Shown here: one piece after another, positions 8,882 to 12,525 of the stretch
How the letters are laid out: every line of letters begins with the position of its first letter
How positions within the stretch are numbered: the stretch's first letter is position 1
Source of the DNA: Willaertia magna
Taxonomy: Eukaryota; Heterolobosea; Eutetramitea; Acrasida; Naegleriidae
Assembly (NCBI GenBank): GCA_902984215.1
Contig: CADWAF010000027.1
Location: 1-12,525 of the forward strand
DNA length: 12,525 nt
Reading direction: 5' to 3'
The notes under the pieces: generated by a model
What the model was told of the DNA's origin: nothing
The model's database searches: none
The model's input: only the letters and a program-made list of their open reading frames with translations
Position numbers and translations under genes: made by a program

Positions 8882-8970
8882 TGCTAACAAATAGTTAAAT
8901 ATTTTTTATATAATAAAAAATACAAAGTTAAATATATTTTAAAAGATTGCATTATAGTAAGAAAAAATAT
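8882..8970 (+). pseudogene. C-terminal Cys/His knuckle region of the retrotransposon
   Basis: In the same phase as the RNase H frame, a Cys at 8882-8884 is followed by KYFLYNKKYKVKYILKDCII and VR. YILKDC (8933-8950) matches the H-x-L-x-x-C end of the CCHC-like knuckle of many LINE polyproteins, with His to Tyr from a single C to T. The second Cys of the pair is not obvious. The polyprotein probably ended soon after, but beyond 9000 the sequence is too A-rich to read. Confidence 0.5.
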
Positions 8971-9524
8971 TAAAAAAATAAAATCTAAAGAAAATAATTA
9001 CTAAATTTAAGAAATATCTAAAAATAATCAAATAAAACAATAATAAATACCTTAAAAATTTAGAACTATTAAGAAATAACTTTATTAAAATAGATAAGAA
9101 AAATAAGATATAAAGAAAAGCAAAGAATGATTAGAATAATATTTATAATTTTTATTTAAAAATAATAGAGAAAATTTTTAAAACATTTAGATACTAGTAT
9201 TATATGATAGAATAAGTATTTAAGTGAATTAAAGATTTAATAAAAAATTATTATATAATTTTTCATTTTAATAACTAATAATTAATAAAAGACTACAAAA
9301 TAATCTTTTATTAATTATTTTACTTCACTCTATATAGTATAAAAAAAATAAACATAATTCTTAAATAAAACTTAAAAAAAGAATTTATAATAAATAAACT
9401 TTAAAATTTTATATTTATTAATACAATATAAAAATATAATATAATTTTAAAGTATAATTTTTCTAGTCTTTTGTTTGTATATTCACATAATTTTGTTATG
9501 GTGTGTGTTTATAGTTTTTTTAAT
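8971..9524. other. AT-rich spacer between the retrotransposon and the next decayed gene
   Basis: No gene can be supported. The first part is A-rich with many stops and may hold the 3' tail of the element. From about 9465 to 9520 the plus strand becomes T/G-rich (CTTTTGTTTGTATATTCACA, then GTTATGGTGTGTGTTTATAG). This contrasts with its surroundings and immediately precedes the ATG at 9525, so it may be a leftover promoter or 5' untranslated region. Confidence 0.5.
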
Positions 9525-10762
9525 ATGTTAAATATTACATTATTTTAAATATTAAACAGAATTTTAAAAAAGGTAGAAAGAAGAAGATTTTGTAATAATT
9601 TTAATAATATTGAAACAACTATGACTTTAAATAAAAATATAAATAAAATATTTGAAGGATTTAAATTAATTTTAAATAGTATAAATAATAGTTTTTTAGA
9701 TTTTTTAAATTTTTATTATAAAATTAATCCAACTAAATTTATTGAAAATTTAAATAATTTTATAAATATTAATTTACAAAATAAACAATTAGTCGGTTTA
9801 ACTTTAAAAAGAAATAATATAATTGATAATATTAATAATTTTATTTTTAGTAATATAAGTTGTTTATATTTTATAGATGTTAATTTAGTGTTAGATTATT
9901 TATATTTTAATTTTTATAATTATTTTAAATTAAATTATTTATTTTCAATAAAAACAAATTTACAAATTTACAGAGGAACAATAAATAAAGAATTAGATAA
10001 AGAATTTTTTATAATAAAAACTAAAAATTACAAAAAACTTTACAATATATTTGTCAATTATTATATAATATAAATAAAACAATAACAAATAAATTAATTT
10101 TAAAAGCTTTTTAGGATTTTCATACAAATGAAGAAACTATATTTATATTAATGAATACAATTTTATCTATATAAGCTCATAAAAATGTTTTTACTTTAAA
10201 TGGATATGTTGGTAAAGAAAATGTAGAGAATTTAAATAATTTTAATTTTACAATAACTGAATTAGAATATATTATAAATAATAAATTAAATTTTTTAATT
10301 TTATTAAAAGATGGAAAAGAATTTGAAATTAATTTAGAAATAGATTTAATTATAGTAGTGAATTTAAAGGCTTTATAGAATTTATTAAATATAATATTTG
10401 TATATCCTTATTGTAACATTACAGTAAATAATAGACATTAATTTGATTTTGATTTTGAAATTAGAAATATTATATTTTAAAAATGGCTAAATTTAAAATG
10501 TAAAATAATTATTTATGGTCTATATGTTAAATTAAGAATTATAGAATGTTTATTAGAATTAATTTTAAAAAAATTAACTAAAAAAGAAAGAAATAATTTA
10601 GAAAATAGATTTAAATTATTTAATAATTTATCACAATTTATTAGAGAGGCCAGTAATAATAAAAATAATAAGAATAATGATTTAAGATATTTAGAAACTA
10701 AATATAAATTATTATATTTAAATAATAAACAATGTGATACAATTTTATTAATTATTTATTAA
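9525..10762 (+). pseudogene. Unrecognised protein of about 410 codons, one frameshift, Gln-type in-frame stops
   Basis: Phase 0 begins at ATG 9525 (MLNITLF, TAA at 9546, then a basic RILKKVERRRF segment). It has a second possible start at 9621 and stays open to 10070. The product continues in phase 2 from about 10025 (LQKTLQYICQLLYN) to TAA 10760, so a single indel near 10020 separates them. In-frame stops occur at 10112 (TAG), 10169 (TAA), 10376 (TAG), 10436 (TAA) and 10475 (TAA). Each is one C to T from CAA or CAG. There is no TGA, and the only Trp seen is an intact TGG. Fragments such as DFHTNEETIFILMNTIL, HKNVFTLNGYVGKENVEN and LILLKDGKEFEINLEIDLII show normal protein texture. It is far less decayed than the neighbouring retroelement. 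No family is recognised. It could be a host gene, an accessory or viral-type gene, or part of another mobile element. Confidence 0.6.
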
Positions 10763-10840
10763 TAAAAATACGATTAAATTAATTTCAATATAATATAAAG
10801 TATTGTTATTGTATTGTATATTATTAATTTTTAAAAAAAA

Positions 10841-11149
10841 GATGTACTAAAATATATTTTAAAAAGAAAACCCTTTTTTAATAAAGTAAATCAATTATTA
10901 TTGATAAGAAGACTTATAATAATAAATTAATTCATTTTTATAATAAAATAATTATAGAATAAGATTATTTAGTTAAAAGTAAAAAAGTTAAAATTTGTAA
11001 ACCTATTAACAATATTAATACCTATTTATTTAACAACCGCATATTACTGGATAGAAATAGTTTTAATATTTATTAAATTTATTAATTATATTAACTTTAT
11101 AATTAAATTAATTTTATTTTTATTTTTATTGATTCTATTTTTTAAGTAA
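10841..11149 (+). pseudogene. Multi-pass membrane segment frame, in phase with the preceding decayed gene
   Basis: Phase 2 reads DVLKYILKRKPFFNKVNQLL and IRRLIII, then four stops (TAA 10928, TAA 10949, TAG 10955, TAG 10970). A 58-codon open stretch follows, ending at TAA 11147-11149. That stretch contains FVNLLTILIPIYLTTAYYWI, IEIVLIFIKFINYINFII and LILFLFLLILFF, which look like three membrane helices. The C/G-richer patch ACAACCGCATATTACTGG at 11033-11050 lies in it. It shares the phase of the 10073-10762 gene part, so it may be that protein's C-terminus beyond a premature stop, or a separate small membrane gene. Confidence 0.3.
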
Positions 11150-11154
11150 TAATT

Positions 11155-11202
11155 AATTATAAATTAGTTTACTTTAATAATTATAAATTAGTTTACTTTA
11201 AT
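11155..11202. repeat. 24-bp exact tandem duplication
   Basis: The unit, starting AATTATAAATTAGTTTACTT, occurs at 11155-11178 and again without mismatch at 11179-11202. Two perfect copies in otherwise drifting DNA imply a recent slippage event. Confidence 0.8.
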
Positions 11203-11517
11203 TTTTAAATTTTTTTTTGTTAAATTTTTAAATAAGAAAATATTAATTTTATTATTAATTTAAATTATAAATTTTTTATTATTATTAAAAATTGTAATAA
11301 TTATTTTTTTTTATTAATAGTCAAAATATTTTATTTTTTAAGTTAATTTATAAAATTATAATTATTTTATTTTTTTATTGTATTAATTTATATTATATAA
11401 AATAAAATATAAAATAAAAATATTATTAACATTAAGTTAAAATTTTTTAAAAATTAATTTAATTATTATATAATTAATTTTATGGTAAAGAATTATTTTA
11501 AAATTTTCATAATTTTT
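11203..11517. other. AT-only spacer
   Basis: Nearly pure A/T with T-runs. No gene, RNA or element can be supported. Confidence 0.7.
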
Positions 11518-11559
11518 TTACACTAAAAAATAAAAGTGTAACTAAGAAATACATTTATT
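11518..11559 (-). terminator. Possible 3' end signals of the peptidase gene: AATAAA and a small hairpin
   Basis: Reading the minus strand, AATAAA lies at 11559-11554, about 20 bp after the stop codon. Further on, a 7-bp inverted repeat (TTACACT at 11518-11524 with AGTGTAA at 11535-11541) could form a hairpin with a 10-nt loop. AATAAA is common by chance in such DNA, so confidence is modest. Confidence 0.35.
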
Positions 11560-11578
11560 ATTACAGCAAAAAACAAAT

Positions 11579-12496
11579 CTAATTATGCATTTCAAGATAT
11601 GATTCCACTACCTCTACACTTCCAAATGTATCCCTAATTATTCCAGCAATATGATTTTTGTACAATTCTGTGATTATTGGATGGTGAACGGATAAGCTGG
11701 AATTGTAAACAAAGGGTTCTGGAACATAGCTGGAATCGTTATTGTGGAGTTGACACTGACTACAAACCGTATTTTTGGGATCTTTACTTAACTCAAGGCA
11801 GTCCTTACATTCCACGAACTCCCCACCGAAGTGGAGGCCGTGGAAAGGTATTAGAGTCCATTCTCCCTTAGTTATTGGAACACATTTTTCGCTTAGTAAC
11901 ACTCCACCTGAAGACCCCACCAAACAGCATTCATTGCTTATTATTGCATGTTGGTTGTTTTTGTCATACTTAAAATCAACGTTTGCGACCCACTTCTTTT
12001 CCTTAATGTGAAACGGAGAAAGCACTCTCCCAGTACTAAGACAAAGTTTTCCATATCCGTGAAAAACTTCTTTTAAAAATTGTTTGTCGGAAAGCCATTT
12101 AACCAAACGGCCAGGATATACAGAAGTAGGATTACAATTTTCTGCTCCAGGAAAATGCATCAAAAACACTTTGTCTCCGGGTTGCAGGATTTCAGGTGAA
12201 GGAACAAACAAAACCTTGCCAGTGTTATAACCGTTAAGTTCCACCAACGCTGCGTCAACATAGTCAAAGTCTCCAATTTTCCCTAATATTGGATCTTTTC
12301 CTACATAAGCTGAATGAATCGAAGCTGGGATTTGCTGAATCCTTTTCTTTAAACTTGTCCCAGTGAACAACAATCGCTTCTCCACAAACAAGCCCCTTCT
12401 TTCACCATTCAAATAGTAACCTACGGCTTCGAATCTGTTAGCAATGGAGGTTGTAGCAGGATTAAAAACTATGTAATCCATTTTCTCTAAAGTCAT
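11579..12496 (-). CDS. Trypsin-fold serine peptidase-like protein, probably inactive, with a Cys-pair insert (5' exon outside window)
   Basis: The frame gives 305 residues from ATG 12496 to TAG 11579-11581. Residues 20-50 (EAVGYYLNGERRGLFVEKRL, LFTGTSLK) match the first barrel strands of a chymotrypsin fold, where family members read TAxH. Here TGTS stands at 45-48, so the catalytic His appears to be missing. DYVDAALVEL at 78-87 matches the D-x-A-L motif of the catalytic Asp (D81). GSSGGVLLS at 194-202 matches GxSGG, with Ser196 as nucleophile. IPFHGLHFGGE at 217-226 matches the strand after it. Residues 230-248 hold Cys230, Cys233, Cys245 and Cys248, a CX2C-X11-CX2C pattern suggesting a zinc site. 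No signal peptide is seen, though the true N-terminus may lie upstream. G+C is far above the rest of the window and codon use is balanced. His61 could substitute for the missing His, so loss of activity is not proven. Confidence 0.85.
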   Translation of the reverse strand: MTLEKMDYIVFNPATTSIANRFEAVGYYLNGERRGLFVEKRLLFTGTSLKKRIQQIPASIHSAYVGKDPILGKIGDFDYVDAALVELNGYNTGKVLFVPSPEILQPGDKVFLMHFPGAENCNPTSVYPGRLVKWLSDKQFLKEVFHGYGKLCLSTGRVLSPFHIKEKKWVANVDFKYDKNNQHAIISNECCLVGSSGGVLLSEKCVPITKGEWTLIPFHGLHFGGEFVECKDCLELSKDPKNTVCSQCQLHNNDSSYVPEPFVYNSSLSVHHPIITELYKNHIAGIIRDTFGSVEVVESYLEMHN

Positions 12497-12501
12497 TTCC
12501 C

Positions 12502-12521
12502 CTAAAACGTGAGCGTTAGTA
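12502..12521 (-). promoter_or_regulatory. Intron 3' end: TACTAAC branch point and TTTTAG acceptor
   Basis: On the minus strand TACTAAC lies at 12521-12515, followed by GCTCACG and TTTTAG ending at 12502, just 5 bp before the ATG at 12496. This is the canonical branch point and acceptor of yeast-like introns at normal spacing. The downstream exon would begin GGGAAATG and stays open through the ATG, so the mature protein probably starts in an upstream exon outside the window. Confidence 0.6.
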
Positions 12522-12525
12522 ATTA

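Larger units (their letters stand above)
4181..8970 (+). mobile_element. Decayed non-LTR (LINE-type) retrotransposon with APE endonuclease, RT, RNase H and Cys/His knuckle
   Basis: Remnants of all main LINE parts occur in the correct order on one strand: ORF1-like frames (4181-5104), APE endonuclease end (to 6377), reverse transcriptase motifs (6743-8069), RNase H (8289-8650) and a C-terminal knuckle (8882-8970). Many stops and several frameshifts break it, so it is long dead. Changed diagnostic residues are mostly explained by C to T or G to A on the plus strand: Gln to TAA/TAG, Trp to TGA, Asp to Asn, His to Tyr, Pro to Ser or Phe, Gly to Asn. An RNase H domain excludes the simplest LINE clades and is compatible with I- or Tad-like elements, but I cannot assign a clade. 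The ends are not defined; no target-site duplication or poly(A) tail could be picked out. Confidence 0.85.

Noticed and set aside
4181..8970. Alternative genetic code (UAA/UAG as Gln) for the whole window
   Set aside because: The retroelement also has TGA at Trp positions, frameshifts and altered catalytic residues, and the two intact genes use normal CAA/CAG and normal stops. Decay explains it better.
8990..9190. Further coding tail of the retrotransposon, if every TAA/TAG is read as Gln and TGA as Trp
   Set aside because: Reading all stops as sense opens any frame. The resulting Lys/Gln/Asn-rich text has no diagnostic motif.
11677..12011. Two plus-strand ORFs of 64 and 78 codons
   Set aside because: Both overlap the well-supported peptidase gene on the other strand and have no motif of their own.

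Overview
This is extremely AT-rich eukaryotic nuclear DNA. The non-genic stretches look only about 10-15% G+C by eye. The last kilobase holds a gene of near-normal composition with a yeast/fungus-style intron end (TACTAAC branch point, then TTTTAG). Together with an RNase H-bearing non-LTR retrotransposon, this best fits a compositionally extreme fungus such as an AT-rich early-diverging lineage. That assignment is inferred from style, not from a marker gene, and an AT-rich protist cannot be excluded.

Layout. 1-130 is an array of a 22-bp repeat running off the left edge. 172-1299 (+) is an intact gene for an unrecognised, highly charged, probably nuclear protein. It is followed at 1379-1425 by two 12-bp perfect palindromes that share their core with the upstream array. 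1426-2382 is AT desert with one GC-richer non-coding island (about 1498-1660) and an inverted repeat. 2383-3107 holds small coding-like remnants: a basic protein with one in-frame stop, a 26-residue hydrophobic ORF and a Ser/Thr-rich frame. 3734-4138 (-) is a hidden membrane-protein-like frame with one stop.

4181-8970 (+) is the heavily decayed body of one LINE-type retrotransposon. In order, I can read an ORF1-like part, the end of an APE endonuclease, reverse transcriptase motifs, an RNase H domain and a C-terminal Cys/His knuckle. The diagnostic residues differ from family consensus almost only by G:C to A:T transitions, which suggests RIP-like mutation or deamination of methylated cytosine.

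9525-10762 (+) is a second, much better preserved but unrecognised gene of about 410 codons. It carries one frameshift and five or six in-frame TAA/TAG, each readable as a mutated Gln codon. A multi-pass membrane-like segment in the same phase follows at 10841-11149.

At about 11560 composition changes abruptly. 11579-12496 (-) encodes a trypsin-fold peptidase homologue that keeps the Asp- and Ser-type motifs but seems to lack the usual catalytic His and carries a CX2C-X11-CX2C insert. Its first exon lies beyond the right edge. The two intact genes are at the ends, the retroelement graveyard is between them, and nothing links them in one pathway.
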